Source of the DNA: Sulfurovum sp.
Lineage (GTDB): Bacteria; Campylobacterota; Campylobacteria; Campylobacterales; Sulfurovaceae
Reading direction: 5' to 3'
Length of the DNA: 30,949 nucleotides
NCBI GenBank assembly: GCA_027029065.1
Contig: JALVGO010000145.1
Coordinates: 1 to 30,949 of the forward strand
The position numbers were made by a program, and so were the translations under genes. The notes under the pieces are model-generated. The model saw only the letters and a program-made list of their open reading frames with translations, was not told where the DNA came from and did not search any database. Of the stretch, positions 8,887 to 15,829 are shown piece by piece; position 1 is the stretch's first letter; each line of letters begins with the position of its first letter.

Positions 8887-9767
8887 CAGCGTATCTCCGC
8901 GATAAAGGCATCTTTTTGAATCTCTTTTCGTACTTTGGTACGGATGGCAAGCGCCGCTTCCCTGGAGGGGTAGGGACCTATGAGCAGTTTGGAGACTCTT
9001 TTGCCGTTTTGTGAAAAGGTGATGCTTTTGTGCGGGAAACCGTGCTTTTCAATCAGGTATATCAGGGATGATTTGGGTCTGCCGACAAATGAGCCAACCT
9101 GCACGTAGTAGTTGCCTGTCTGTTTACGTGGTTGTTCGATCTGCTGCATCGGTGCTTTGATAAGGATGGCTTTCCCCTGCCTGGCAGATGCTGTTTTTGT
9201 TGCTTGTTCTTTGGTATGCTTTCCGTTTGTACGCCATGCAGGTTCATTTGCTGCGGCAAGAGACAGACTGCTTTGGGGCAGATAGCGCCTGCAGACCTTC
9301 AGGCGTTTTTTGTAGTAGGGTGAGGTAAAGAGGTTGGAGTAGACTACCTCGTTTTTGATTGTACTGGCATGGGTGAACCATCCGTCACCAAGGTACATCC
9401 CGACATGGGTGATCTTTCTGGGACGGTGTCTGTCAGTCGCAAAGAAGATGAGGTCGCCGTACTGAAGCTCTTTGGGCAAGATACGCTTGCCTGTCTTTGC
9501 CTGTTCACGTGCTGTTCTAGGGATCTCTATGCCCATAGAGCCGTAGAGGTAGTAGGTAAACCCTGAACAGTCAAAGTAGTTTGGCCCCTCTTCCGCCCAA
9601 ACATAGGGGCTGCCCTGCAGTTGTTTGACCATCTTTGCAAGATTCTTTCTGTCCGGAGCGTAACGCACTTGGGGTTTTTTGACCGCATAGTCCGGATGTG
9701 CGGGGTGGGGTGAGGGTTTGCAGCCCCAAAACAGCAGCAGAACCGAGAGTACGGGAAGATATTTCAT
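8886..9767 (-). CDS. NlpC/P60 peptidoglycan endopeptidase lipoprotein with C-terminal SPOR domain
   Basis: A 293-residue lipoprotein. I take the ATG at 9767; a TTG two codons upstream is possible. A signal peptide ends in the lipobox-like LLFWGC (Cys16). The NlpC/P60 domain spans about 40-165: nucleophile C67 in FDCSGF, H121 in THVGMYLG and H133 in FTHAST make a complete Cys-His-His triad as in Spr/MepS. A Pro/Gln/Lys-rich linker leads to a SPOR domain at about 219-293 (YYVQVGSFV...LLIGPYPSREAA), which binds denuded septal glycan. It probably cleaves D-Glu-(gamma)-mDAP type stem-peptide bonds near the division site. A close paralogue, without SPOR, lies at 10974-11594 on the same strand. The two are separated by restriction-modification remnants. 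Confidence 0.9.
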   Translation of the reverse strand: MKYLPVLSVLLLFWGCKPSPHPAHPDYAVKKPQVRYAPDRKNLAKMVKQLQGSPYVWAEEGPNYFDCSGFTYYLYGSMGIEIPRTAREQAKTGKRILPKELQYGDLIFFATDRHRPRKITHVGMYLGDGWFTHASTIKNEVVYSNLFTSPYYKKRLKVCRRYLPQSSLSLAAANEPAWRTNGKHTKEQATKTASARQGKAILIKAPMQQIEQPRKQTGNYYVQVGSFVGRPKSSLIYLIEKHGFPHKSITFSQNGKRVSKLLIGPYPSREAALAIRTKVRKEIQKDAFIAEIR

Positions 9768-9773
9768 AGACAA

Positions 9774-9779
9774 ATTATA
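9774..9779 (-). promoter_or_regulatory. -10 box unusually close to the NlpC/P60-SPOR start codon
   Basis: The minus strand reads TATAAT only six bases before the ATG at 9767, and no Shine-Dalgarno sequence is visible. If this box is used, the transcript would start at or next to the start codon and be nearly leaderless. Confidence 0.4.
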
Positions 9780-9862
9780 GGTAAAAGCGTTTTAAAGCAG
9801 GGTTATGGGAGAATCCTTTTATTTTGATGGATTTTATGCATCATATTCATATTTGCTTTTGC

Positions 9863-9868
9863 TATAAT
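9863..9868 (+). promoter_or_regulatory. -10 box upstream of the rhuM-like gene
   Basis: A perfect TATAAT about 75 bases upstream of the ATG at 9943. It could drive the broken rhuM-fic gene, or it may be fortuitous. Confidence 0.4.
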
Positions 9869-9892
9869 AAACAGAAAAAGAGAAGTCTCAAT

Positions 9893-9937
9893 AGATTCGA
9901 AGTAGAGGTACGCAAGAATCTGTCAGCTTTGGAGTAG
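9893..9937 (+). pseudogene. Possible 3' remnant of a type I methyltransferase gene (hsdM)
   Basis: This frame reads R-F-E-V-E-V-R-K-N-L-S-A-L-E and then TAG at 9935-9937, five bases before the rhuM-like ATG. Many HsdM proteins end in a similar charged helix (E-x-E-V/I-x-x-N-L-x-x-L). RhuM genes are commonly embedded in type I restriction-modification operons directly after hsdM. The match is short, so this is inference from position plus a weak motif. No methyltransferase catalytic domain is present. Confidence 0.35.
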
Positions 9938-9942
9938 GAGAT

Positions 9943-10524
9943 ATGAGCGAGATAGTCATTTATGATGATGGAAGTGTCAGGCTTGAAACGACGGTAGATA
10001 AAGATACGATTTGGTTAAGCCAAAAGCAACTTTGTGAACTTTTCGAGCGTGATAAATCGGTCATCTCACGCCATATTCGTAATATCTTCAAAGAGGGAGA
10101 ACTCGAGAAAGAATCAGTTGTTGCAAAAAATGCAACAACTGCCGCAGATGGTAAAACCTATCAGGTGGACTATTACAATCTCGATATGATTATCTCTCTT
10201 GGCTATCGCGTAAACAGTAAAAGAGCCACTCAGTTTCGCCGTTGGGCAACATCTATACTCAAAGAGTACCTCCTCAAAGGCTACGCACTTGACCAAGAAC
10301 GACTCAAACAAGAGAAACTCGCCGAGCTTGAGCGCACGATCGAGACCATTATACAAGCTGTAGAGAGCCGCACCCTTGCAGAAAATGAAGCCAAAGGGTT
10401 TATAGAGATCATTGGCAACTATGCCAAAAGCTGGGCACTTTTGCAAGGATATGATGAGCAGACACTCCAAGAGGTGATCGCAACCAAAGAGCAACGCTTT
10501 ATTCTTGACTATGACGAAGCCTAA
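9943..10524 (+). CDS. RhuM-family protein, N-terminal part of a frameshifted RhuM-Fic gene
   Basis: A 193-residue product recognised as the RhuM ('virulence protein') domain. It opens with EIVIYDDGSVRLETTVDKDTIW, continues with the helix-turn-helix-like LSQKQLCELFERDKSVISRHI, and includes VDYYNLDMIISLGYRVNS and RATQFRRWAT. In most bacteria this domain is fused to a C-terminal Fic/Doc domain in one protein of about 330 residues. Here the frame stops at TAA (10522-10524) right after LDYDEA, and the Fic part continues in the +1 frame (10511-10924). Removing one base at the junction restores a continuous family-like reading. The start has GGAG upstream. Function of RhuM is not firmly established; it is often found in type I restriction operons. 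Confidence 0.8.
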   Translation: MSEIVIYDDGSVRLETTVDKDTIWLSQKQLCELFERDKSVISRHIRNIFKEGELEKESVVAKNATTAADGKTYQVDYYNLDMIISLGYRVNSKRATQFRRWATSILKEYLLKGYALDQERLKQEKLAELERTIETIIQAVESRTLAENEAKGFIEIIGNYAKSWALLQGYDEQTLQEVIATKEQRFILDYDEA

Positions 10525-10924
10525 AGAAGCAATAACGGCACTTAAAAAGGAGCTGATGGCAAAAGGAGAAGCCACCGAGTTGTTTGGCAATGAAAAAGCG
10601 GGAGAGTTCAAAGGCAATCTCCTTAACATCTACCAAAGCTTCGGCGGAGAGGAACTGCTCCCTTCGGTTGAGCAAAAAGCGGCAAATCTGCTCTACTACA
10701 TCGTCAAAGGGCATCCGTTTAACGACGGCAACAAGCGAATCGGAGCTTATCTTTTTGTTTTATTCTTGCATAAAAACGGCACCCTTTACAAACCAAACGG
10801 TGAAGCGAGGATCAACGACAATGCCTTAGCAGCACTCACTCTGCTTGTGGCTACCTCTATGCCGGAGCAAAAAGAGATTATTATTCGGTTGATTATGAAT
10901 ATGTTGGTGGAGGGGATAGGATGA
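10511..10924 (+). CDS. Fic/Doc-domain C-terminal part of the frameshifted RhuM-Fic gene
   Basis: The Fic/Doc fold is clear from LLYYIVKGHPFNDGNKRIGAY (HPFNDGNKR at about 10712), a Doc-like variant of the HxFx(D/E)GN(G/K)R core that transfers phosphate or nucleotide groups to hydroxyls on target proteins. The segment LKKELMAKGEATELFGNE just upstream is the linker normally joined to RhuM. No ribosome site precedes the ATG at 10511 (or the TTG at 10505), and the frame overlaps the RhuM part. Separate translation is therefore doubtful, and the more likely state is one gene split by a single inserted base near 10521-10525. Its stop overlaps the ATG of an 18-residue hsdS-like remnant (ATGA). Confidence 0.75.
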   Translation: MTKPKEAITALKKELMAKGEATELFGNEKAGEFKGNLLNIYQSFGGEELLPSVEQKAANLLYYIVKGHPFNDGNKRIGAYLFVLFLHKNGTLYKPNGEARINDNALAALTLLVATSMPEQKEIIIRLIMNMLVEGIG

Positions 10925-10977
10925 AGTATAAATTATCCGATGTTGTACAGTATTTTTCAGAGAAAAAGGTTAGTTAG
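10921..10977 (+). pseudogene. Possible 5' remnant of a type I specificity gene (hsdS)
   Basis: This is an 18-codon frame, M-K-Y-K-L-S-D-V-V-Q-Y-F-S-E-K-K-V-S, then TAG. It starts in an ATGA overlap with the Fic stop, as expected for a coupled downstream operon gene. The M-x-Y-K-L-x-D-V opening resembles the N-terminus of many HsdS specificity subunits. Everything after it is missing; the next gene, NlpC/P60, is on the opposite strand and its stop codon lies inside this frame's end. Inference from motif and position. Confidence 0.4.
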
Positions 10978-11594
10978 CGCGGCACCGCCCGTTTGGGCAG
11001 TCCTTTGTCGGGTGTCCATGGGGTGGTGTAGCGCATATCGGTAACCGCCATCTTTTTCAGTGGTGCATCACACTGCATATATTTTGTACGCTCATCTTTG
11101 CTCAGATAGCGTTTGCACACTTTGATACGCCGCATGTACTTTGGTTCTTTGGCAAAGTTGGTCAGTACCACTTTGCGTTTTGCACTGCTTGCCTCCGCAA
11201 ACCAGCCGTTGCCAAGATAGATGCCAACATGGTTGATGCGTTTGCTGCGCCTGTTGGTTGAACCAAAAAAGATCAGATCACCGTAAGCAAGCTCTTTGAA
11301 GCTTACTTTTTTGCCCACTTTCGCCTGCTCGGAAGCGGTACGGGGGATGGTCACACCCATCTTGCCGTAAATGTTGTAGACCAGTCCGGAGCAGTCGAAG
11401 GCATGGGGACCCTCTTCTGCCCAGACATAGGGTTTGCCAAGGTAGGAGTCAAGAAGTTTCTGGATGTTCTCCCGGTTGGGTTTGCATACGGGTTTGGGTT
11501 TGATAATATCGTAGTTGGGGTACCTATAGGGTTTCTTCTGTGCACAGCCCATAAGCAGCAAAACTACTGTTAGCAACAGGAGAAATGTACGCAT
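10974..11594 (-). CDS. NlpC/P60-family lipoprotein with an altered catalytic triad
   Basis: A 206-residue protein from the ATG at 11594, which has AAGGGG upstream; a longer frame to 11663 runs into queA and is not needed. The lipobox LLLMGC gives lipidation at Cys17. The NlpC/P60 domain has nucleophile C68 (FDCSGL) and H122 (NHVGIYLG). The third triad position, His in Spr/MepS and in the paralogue at 8886-9767, is Glu134 (WFAEASS). Shared stretches such as PYVWAEEGP and IPRTA.EQAK.GK show the two genes are duplicates. It has no SPOR domain; the tail is a short basic region ending PKRAVPR. It may be a weakened hydrolase, a variant using Glu, or a regulator. It lies 16 bases downstream of queA, probably in one transcript with tatB-tatC-queA. 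Confidence 0.88.
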   Translation of the reverse strand: MRTFLLLLTVVLLLMGCAQKKPYRYPNYDIIKPKPVCKPNRENIQKLLDSYLGKPYVWAEEGPHAFDCSGLVYNIYGKMGVTIPRTASEQAKVGKKVSFKELAYGDLIFFGSTNRRSKRINHVGIYLGNGWFAEASSAKRKVVLTNFAKEPKYMRRIKVCKRYLSKDERTKYMQCDAPLKKMAVTDMRYTTPWTPDKGLPKRAVPR

Positions 11595-11610
11595 AAAGAA
11601 ACCCCTTGTG

Positions 11611-12630
11611 TTACAGAATAAGCATGGCATCACCGTAAGAGAAGAAGCGGTAGTTGTTTGCAATCGCCTCTTTATACAATGCTAACGTCTTTTCCCTTCC
11701 GATAAATGCACTCACCAGCATAATGAGTGTACTTTTTGGCAAATGGAAATTGGTGAGAAGATGGGTAACGCGCTGTGGGGGATTGTGCGGGTTGAGAAAG
11801 AGATCGCACTCTCCTTCGGTTTTGCCTGTACGTACATAGTATTCAATGGTACGTGTGACGGTTGTCCCGACAGCCAGCAGGGGTGTGTCACTGTCAAGTA
11901 CGGCGGCGGCAGAGTGTGGGATATGGAAGTACTCCGAGTGCATCGGGTGGTCGAGGATGTGCTTGGCTTCAACCGGTTTGAAGGTACCGGCACCGACATG
12001 CAGCGTCAGTGTGTGGATAGGGTGGGTTGCTTTGAGTGTTTCAAAGAGTTCAGGCGTAAAGTGCAGAGAGGCTGTGGGAGCGGCAACCGCTCCCGCTTCA
12101 CGGGCAAAAAGGGTCTGGTAGTCACGTTCGTCTGTCTCCTTGTCTTCTCTTTGCATATAGGGAGGCAGGGGGATGTGTCCTATCTCATCGAGCAGCTGTA
12201 CCAGTGTCTCAAACCGTACCGGTTCTCCCTCTTTTGAGAAGGTGACAATGCGTGAACCGTCCGTATTGAGCGCTTCAACGGTAGCTACCAGAGCGTTGTC
12301 AAAAAAGAGTCGGGTACCTTCACGTACTTTGCCGCGTATCATCACCAGTGCACGGTGGGCATCGAGGCTTTTGTTAAAGAGCAGTTCCACCCTGCCACCG
12401 CTCTCTTTTTTCCCAAAAATGCGTGCCTTGATGACCCGTGTATCGTTAAGGAAGACATCACATTTTGGCAGAAACTCCAGCAGATGGGAGAAGGTGGTGT
12501 GGGTAACGGTATTGCTTTTACGGTCGTAAACGAGCAGTTTTGCGTGGTCTCTTGGATAGACTGGTTCTGTTGCGATCAGCGCTTCAGGAAGTGCATAGTC
12601 GTAACTTTCGGTTAGCAGTTCGGCAGACAT
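11611..12630 (-). CDS. queA: S-adenosylmethionine:tRNA ribosyltransferase-isomerase
   Basis: A 339-residue QueA of normal length. It transfers and isomerises the ribosyl moiety of SAM to preQ1 at tRNA position 34, giving epoxyqueuosine. Family signatures are visible: YDYALPEALIATEPVYPRD near the N-terminus, FLNDTRVIKARIFG, GHIPLPPYMQRED, the strongly conserved AAPTASLHFTPEL, LHVGAGTFKPV, and the C-terminal TNFHLPKSTLIMLVSAF. The ATG at 12630 abuts the tatC stop at 12631 exactly. The tatB-tatC-queA order also occurs in H. pylori, which supports orthology. The gene shares its transcript with the tat genes. Confidence 0.95.
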   Translation of the reverse strand: MSAELLTESYDYALPEALIATEPVYPRDHAKLLVYDRKSNTVTHTTFSHLLEFLPKCDVFLNDTRVIKARIFGKKESGGRVELLFNKSLDAHRALVMIRGKVREGTRLFFDNALVATVEALNTDGSRIVTFSKEGEPVRFETLVQLLDEIGHIPLPPYMQREDKETDERDYQTLFAREAGAVAAPTASLHFTPELFETLKATHPIHTLTLHVGAGTFKPVEAKHILDHPMHSEYFHIPHSAAAVLDSDTPLLAVGTTVTRTIEYYVRTGKTEGECDLFLNPHNPPQRVTHLLTNFHLPKSTLIMLVSAFIGREKTLALYKEAIANNYRFFSYGDAMLIL

Positions 12631-13644
12631 CTACACCTTCTGTGACGTGTCGCTGTTATGATCTTCTTCCTCGTCCTCTTCGGGTTTTTCAGGGTTGACA
12701 GCGGCAACGATGAGGATGGAGACACCGTAGAGGATGACCAGCGGTGCAGCCATCAGCAGTTGAGTCAGGATATCCGGCGGTGTCAGAAGTGCTGCAATAA
12801 GGAAGATAATAACAATGGCATATTTGAAGAAGTCTTTGAGCGTACGGTCGGTGACCAGTCCAAGCAGGGCAAGGAAGTAGGCAAAGACAGGCAGCTCAAA
12901 TGCGATCCCGAATCCCATCATAATCTTGGTAAAGAATCCGACATAGTCCTCAATGTTGATCAGCGGGGTGTAGAGGAATGACCCAAAGGTGATAAGGAAC
13001 TGGAATCCAAACGGTGTGACGATATAGTAGGCAAAGAGTACCCCCGTCAGGAACATGATCGATCCGCCGATAACAAACGGCAGTACCATCTTCTTCTCAT
13101 GGCTGTAGAGCCCCGGCGCAACAAAGAGCCACAGCTGCCATAAAATAAACGGCATCGCCAGCAGCAGTGCGGCAAAGAAGGAGACCTTCAATGCGACAAA
13201 GAATGCCCCGCCTACCTGGTGGGTTGTGATCTGTCCGTTAAAGGTGTTGTGCGGAGAGAGACCGTTGGAGCTGTTATTCTCCATATCTTTGAGCATAACA
13301 GCAAGTTCGTTAGCACTTTGGGCAGCATTTTTCAGCAGGAGTGCAAGTTTGCTTTTTGCTTCATGGGATGCTTCTTCAAGTTGTTCACTCAGCTTTTGTG
13401 CTGTGGTGGACGGGCTTTTGATTGTCTGGTTTGTCTCCTGCTGTTTCATCGTCCATGTGGTTTTGCTCTGTGATTCGATGATGCGTCCTACCTGTGTCAG
13501 TGCGTCATTCAGCGGCTGGGTAATCCATGTCAGGATTGTATTGTGGAAGGTGAAGGTGACAATAAAGGCGATAAAAACAGAGAGCACAGAGAGTCCGAGA
13601 CGCTTTCTCAGCTCTGCAAGGTGGGGACGGAGTTCTTCAAACAT
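12631..13644 (-). CDS. tatC: Sec-independent protein translocase subunit TatC with an unusual large insertion
   Basis: A 337-residue TatC; typical family length is about 250. Conserved parts: HLAELRKRL at the N-terminus (cytoplasmic signal-peptide binding), LWLFVAPGLYSHEKK with Glu183, the six membrane helices, and LLTPPDILTQ near the end. The extra length is an insertion at about residues 51-140, in the first periplasmic loop between TM1 and TM2. It is rich in Gln, Lys, Glu, Ser and Ala, with a heptad-like helical part (LSEQLEEASHEAKSKLALLL) and an Asn/Ser-rich part. The C-terminus is highly acidic (NPEKPEEDEEEDHN). TatC recognises twin-arginine signals and, with TatB, forms the receptor for export of folded proteins. 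The start shares one base with the tatB end. Confidence 0.93.
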   Translation of the reverse strand: MFEELRPHLAELRKRLGLSVLSVFIAFIVTFTFHNTILTWITQPLNDALTQVGRIIESQSKTTWTMKQQETNQTIKSPSTTAQKLSEQLEEASHEAKSKLALLLKNAAQSANELAVMLKDMENNSSNGLSPHNTFNGQITTHQVGGAFFVALKVSFFAALLLAMPFILWQLWLFVAPGLYSHEKKMVLPFVIGGSIMFLTGVLFAYYIVTPFGFQFLITFGSFLYTPLINIEDYVGFFTKIMMGFGIAFELPVFAYFLALLGLVTDRTLKDFFKYAIVIIFLIAALLTPPDILTQLLMAAPLVILYGVSILIVAAVNPEKPEEDEEEDHNSDTSQKV

Positions 13645-14105
13645 CAGGCTTTGTCCTCGCTTTTGTCATCGGATGCTGCATCGTTTTCTGTGGTAATGAA
13701 TGTTCTCTCTTTTTTTCTAAGTGTAACAGTCTCCATTTTGGGCTCTACCTGTGTTGCTGTGGGGTTTTCATCAGCATAGGGGCTTTTTTGTTTGAAGGTG
13801 CCGGATGCAGGTTTCTCTTCGATGGCAGTGGGTTCATCGAGAATGTCATCCATGGAGATGTTCTTGAAGCCCTGAAGCTCGCTGGTGGCGCTGTCAAGCT
13901 GCTGCTTGTAGTTAAGCGCCTCCTCTTTCAGGTCGGCGATGCGCATCTCCTCTTCTAAAGAACTCTTCGCATCATTGACGGTTCTCTTGACACTTTTGAA
14001 AAATTTGGCGATCTGTACCATCGCTTCGGGAAGCTTGTCCGGTCCCAAAAACAAAATGGCGATGATCGCAATGAGCAGTAATTCGGTAAATCCGATGCCA
14101 AACAT
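13644..14105 (-). CDS. tatB: Sec-independent protein translocase subunit TatB
   Basis: A 153-residue TatB. It opens with MFGIGFTELLLIAIIAILFLGP, the single membrane helix with the hinge Gly-Pro, followed by an amphipathic helix (EAMVQIAKFFKSVKRTVNDAK) and a long charged cytoplasmic tail. The Glu8 in the membrane start (FTELLL) is the TatB-type residue; a TatA would usually be shorter. No tatA is in this window, so it must be encoded elsewhere. TatB forms the substrate receptor with TatC, whose gene follows with a one-base overlap. It is the first gene of a tatB-tatC-queA-nlpC cluster. A TAAAAT-like box lies about 30 bases upstream on the minus strand. Confidence 0.92.
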   Translation of the reverse strand: MFGIGFTELLLIAIIAILFLGPDKLPEAMVQIAKFFKSVKRTVNDAKSSLEEEMRIADLKEEALNYKQQLDSATSELQGFKNISMDDILDEPTAIEEKPASGTFKQKSPYADENPTATQVEPKMETVTLRKKERTFITTENDAASDDKSEDKA

Positions 14106-14186
14106 GACGCACCTTACAATTAAATTTGCTGTATTTTATCACATCAATCCCGAAATATGGGTTAGCACTGTCAAGATTGTCTGCTG

Positions 14187-15242
14187 CTACCCGAGAATAT
14201 AGAGTGCAAGCGCATCTGCAATGAAAAAATCGGTTGCATACAAGCGAGTGCCTTTTTGTGCGAGTTTCCCCTCCTCTAACAGTGTCTGCATACGTGCCTG
14301 CATGGCTTCATCTGCCTCTTTCATGTCGATACCGGTATTGCTTCTGAGTCCGAGAAATATTTTTTCTGTCAGAAGCTGACTGCCGGTAAGCTGTTCTATT
14401 TTGGCATGAAGCGGATCTGCGATATAGGCTTCTATGTCCGTATGTGGGTAGAAGCGCCTGTTTTTCAGAAACCCGACCGCACCGGCACCAGCACCGATGT
14501 AGTCTTTGAGTGCCCAGTAGCCTTTGTTGTGGCGGCTTTGGTAGGTACCGAAATTTGAAATTTCGTAATGATCGAAACCATGGGATGTGATCTGCTCGGC
14601 AACATAAAACGCCAATGCGTCATTCTCCTGTCTGACTTCGGGTGTCTGTGCAAAGGCTGTCTTCTCTTCGATGGTCAGTTCATAGGCTGAGATGTGGTCG
14701 ATGGACAGGGAGAATGCGGTGTCTATATCTTTTTGAAGCAGTGTGGCTGTATCGCCTGTATAGTTGTAGATGAGGTCTATCGAGAGGTGTTCGATACCAA
14801 GCTGATGTGCTGTTTGAACTGCTTCAATTGCCTGTTTCGGTGAATGTGCCCGGCCCAGTGCTTTGAGTTTGTCGGCATGGAAGCTCTGCACACCGAAACT
14901 GATACGGTTGACTCCCAATGCCTGCATCCCTGCAAGCCAGGTGCGTGTGGCTGAGTTGGGGTTGGCTTCGGTGGTGATCTCCGCATCGTCGGCAAGGTAG
15001 GGAGCCAGCAGAGCAAAAAGGGGTGTATAGAGCTTAGGTGCAACGGTCGATGGAGTACCGCCGCCGATAAAGAGGGTCTCGATGCTGCCGGGGGTTGCTT
15101 CGAAACGTTCCAGTTCAAAGGCAAGCTGCCGTAGAAGCGCTTCCATGTAGGCTTTACGTGTATCGAAGCGGTCAACATAGGAGTTGAAACTGCAGTAGTG
15201 GCACTTGGAGTCACAGTAGGGGATGTGGATATAGGCTAACAA
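14187..15242 (-). CDS. hemW: HemW-like radical SAM protein (coproporphyrinogen III oxidase-like)
   Basis: A 351-residue HemW-type protein. The radical SAM cluster motif C10-x3-C14-x2-C17 (CDSKCHYC) is at the very N-terminus. This variant, with Cys and His/Tyr around it and without the long HemN N-terminal arm, is typical of HemW rather than of true oxygen-independent HemN. GGGTPS, EANPNS, GVNRISFGVQSF and DLIYNYTG follow in standard order, and the C-terminal HemN_C region (LGLRSNTGIDM) closes it. HemW proteins bind heme and act as heme chaperones in characterised cases; older annotations call them HemN. It is transcribed divergently from rppH, with about 110 bases between them and no clear consensus promoter boxes. 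Confidence 0.88.
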   Translation of the reverse strand: MLAYIHIPYCDSKCHYCSFNSYVDRFDTRKAYMEALLRQLAFELERFEATPGSIETLFIGGGTPSTVAPKLYTPLFALLAPYLADDAEITTEANPNSATRTWLAGMQALGVNRISFGVQSFHADKLKALGRAHSPKQAIEAVQTAHQLGIEHLSIDLIYNYTGDTATLLQKDIDTAFSLSIDHISAYELTIEEKTAFAQTPEVRQENDALAFYVAEQITSHGFDHYEISNFGTYQSRHNKGYWALKDYIGAGAGAVGFLKNRRFYPHTDIEAYIADPLHAKIEQLTGSQLLTEKIFLGLRSNTGIDMKEADEAMQARMQTLLEEGKLAQKGTRLYATDFFIADALALYILG

Positions 15243-15354
15243 AATTCCTCTTTTTCAAATGGCTGTAATGGTATTTTAGATAGAATCATATCAGAAATTT
15301 AAGAGGATGTCTCTAAATATTATTTTGAAATTTTACCGAAGATGAGTATTGAAT

Positions 15355-15828
15355 ATGCAGAAAGAAAAGCGTTATCGCCCAAATGTCGCTGCGGTCATAC
15401 TCTCTTCAAAATATCCGGAAAAGTGTGAATTCTTTGTCGCACACAGAAGTGATATCAAAAACGCATGGCAGTTCCCTCAGGGAGGAATTGATGAGGGGGA
15501 AACTCCCGAAGAGGCGCTCAAACGGGAACTTCTCGAAGAGATCGGATGCAACAATGTGGAGATACTCGGCGAATATCCCGAGTGGATCACCTACGATTTC
15601 CCGAAAGTGGCACGCGGCAAGTGTTACCCCTATGACGGACAGACACAGAAATATTTTCTGGTACGTCTCAAGGAGGATGCCAAAATAGACCTCAATGCGT
15701 ACGAGATACCGGAGTTTGAAGAGTATGAGTTCGTAGCGTATGATGAACTGTTCAGAAAGGTGACCTACTTTAAACGGAAGGTGTACCGTAAAGTGATTGA
15801 TTATTTTATACAGCAAGGATTGATCTAA
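15355..15828 (+). CDS. rppH: RNA pyrophosphohydrolase (Nudix family)
   Basis: A 157-residue Nudix hydrolase; the ATG at 15355 is chosen, with a TTG two codons upstream as alternative. Neither has a strong ribosome site. The complete Nudix box [22 protein letters not shown] is present at about residues 42-63 (GX5EX7REUXEEXGU). [11 protein letters not shown] at the start and [13 protein letters not shown] are typical of RppH/NudH. RppH removes pyrophosphate from mRNA 5' ends, which triggers decay. The orthologous H. pylori gene (formerly 'invA') sits directly before lysC, the same order as here. lysC starts one base after this stop, so the genes are coupled. Confidence 0.92.
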   Translation: MQKEKRYRPNVAAVILSSKYPEKCEFFVAHRSDIKNAWQFPQGGIDEGETPEEALKRELLEEIGCNNVEILGEYPEWITYDFPKVARGKCYPYDGQTQKYFLVRLKEDAKIDLNAYEIPEFEEYEFVAYDELFRKVTYFKRKVYRKVIDYFIQQGLI

Positions 15829-15829
15829 G

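Noticed and set aside
9891..9922. Inverted repeat AGATTC...GAATCT upstream of rhuM considered as an operator
   Set aside because: The arms are only 6 bp and lie inside a frame that reads like an HsdM tail, so the match is easily explained by chance.
10515..10530. Programmed +1 frameshift joining RhuM and Fic
   Set aside because: There is no Shine-Dalgarno-like stimulator or slippery site of the RF2 kind; a simple one-base insertion is more economical.
11743..12237. Open frames on the plus strand opposite queA
   Set aside because: QueA motifs on the minus strand are unambiguous; the plus-strand frames have no ribosome site or family match.
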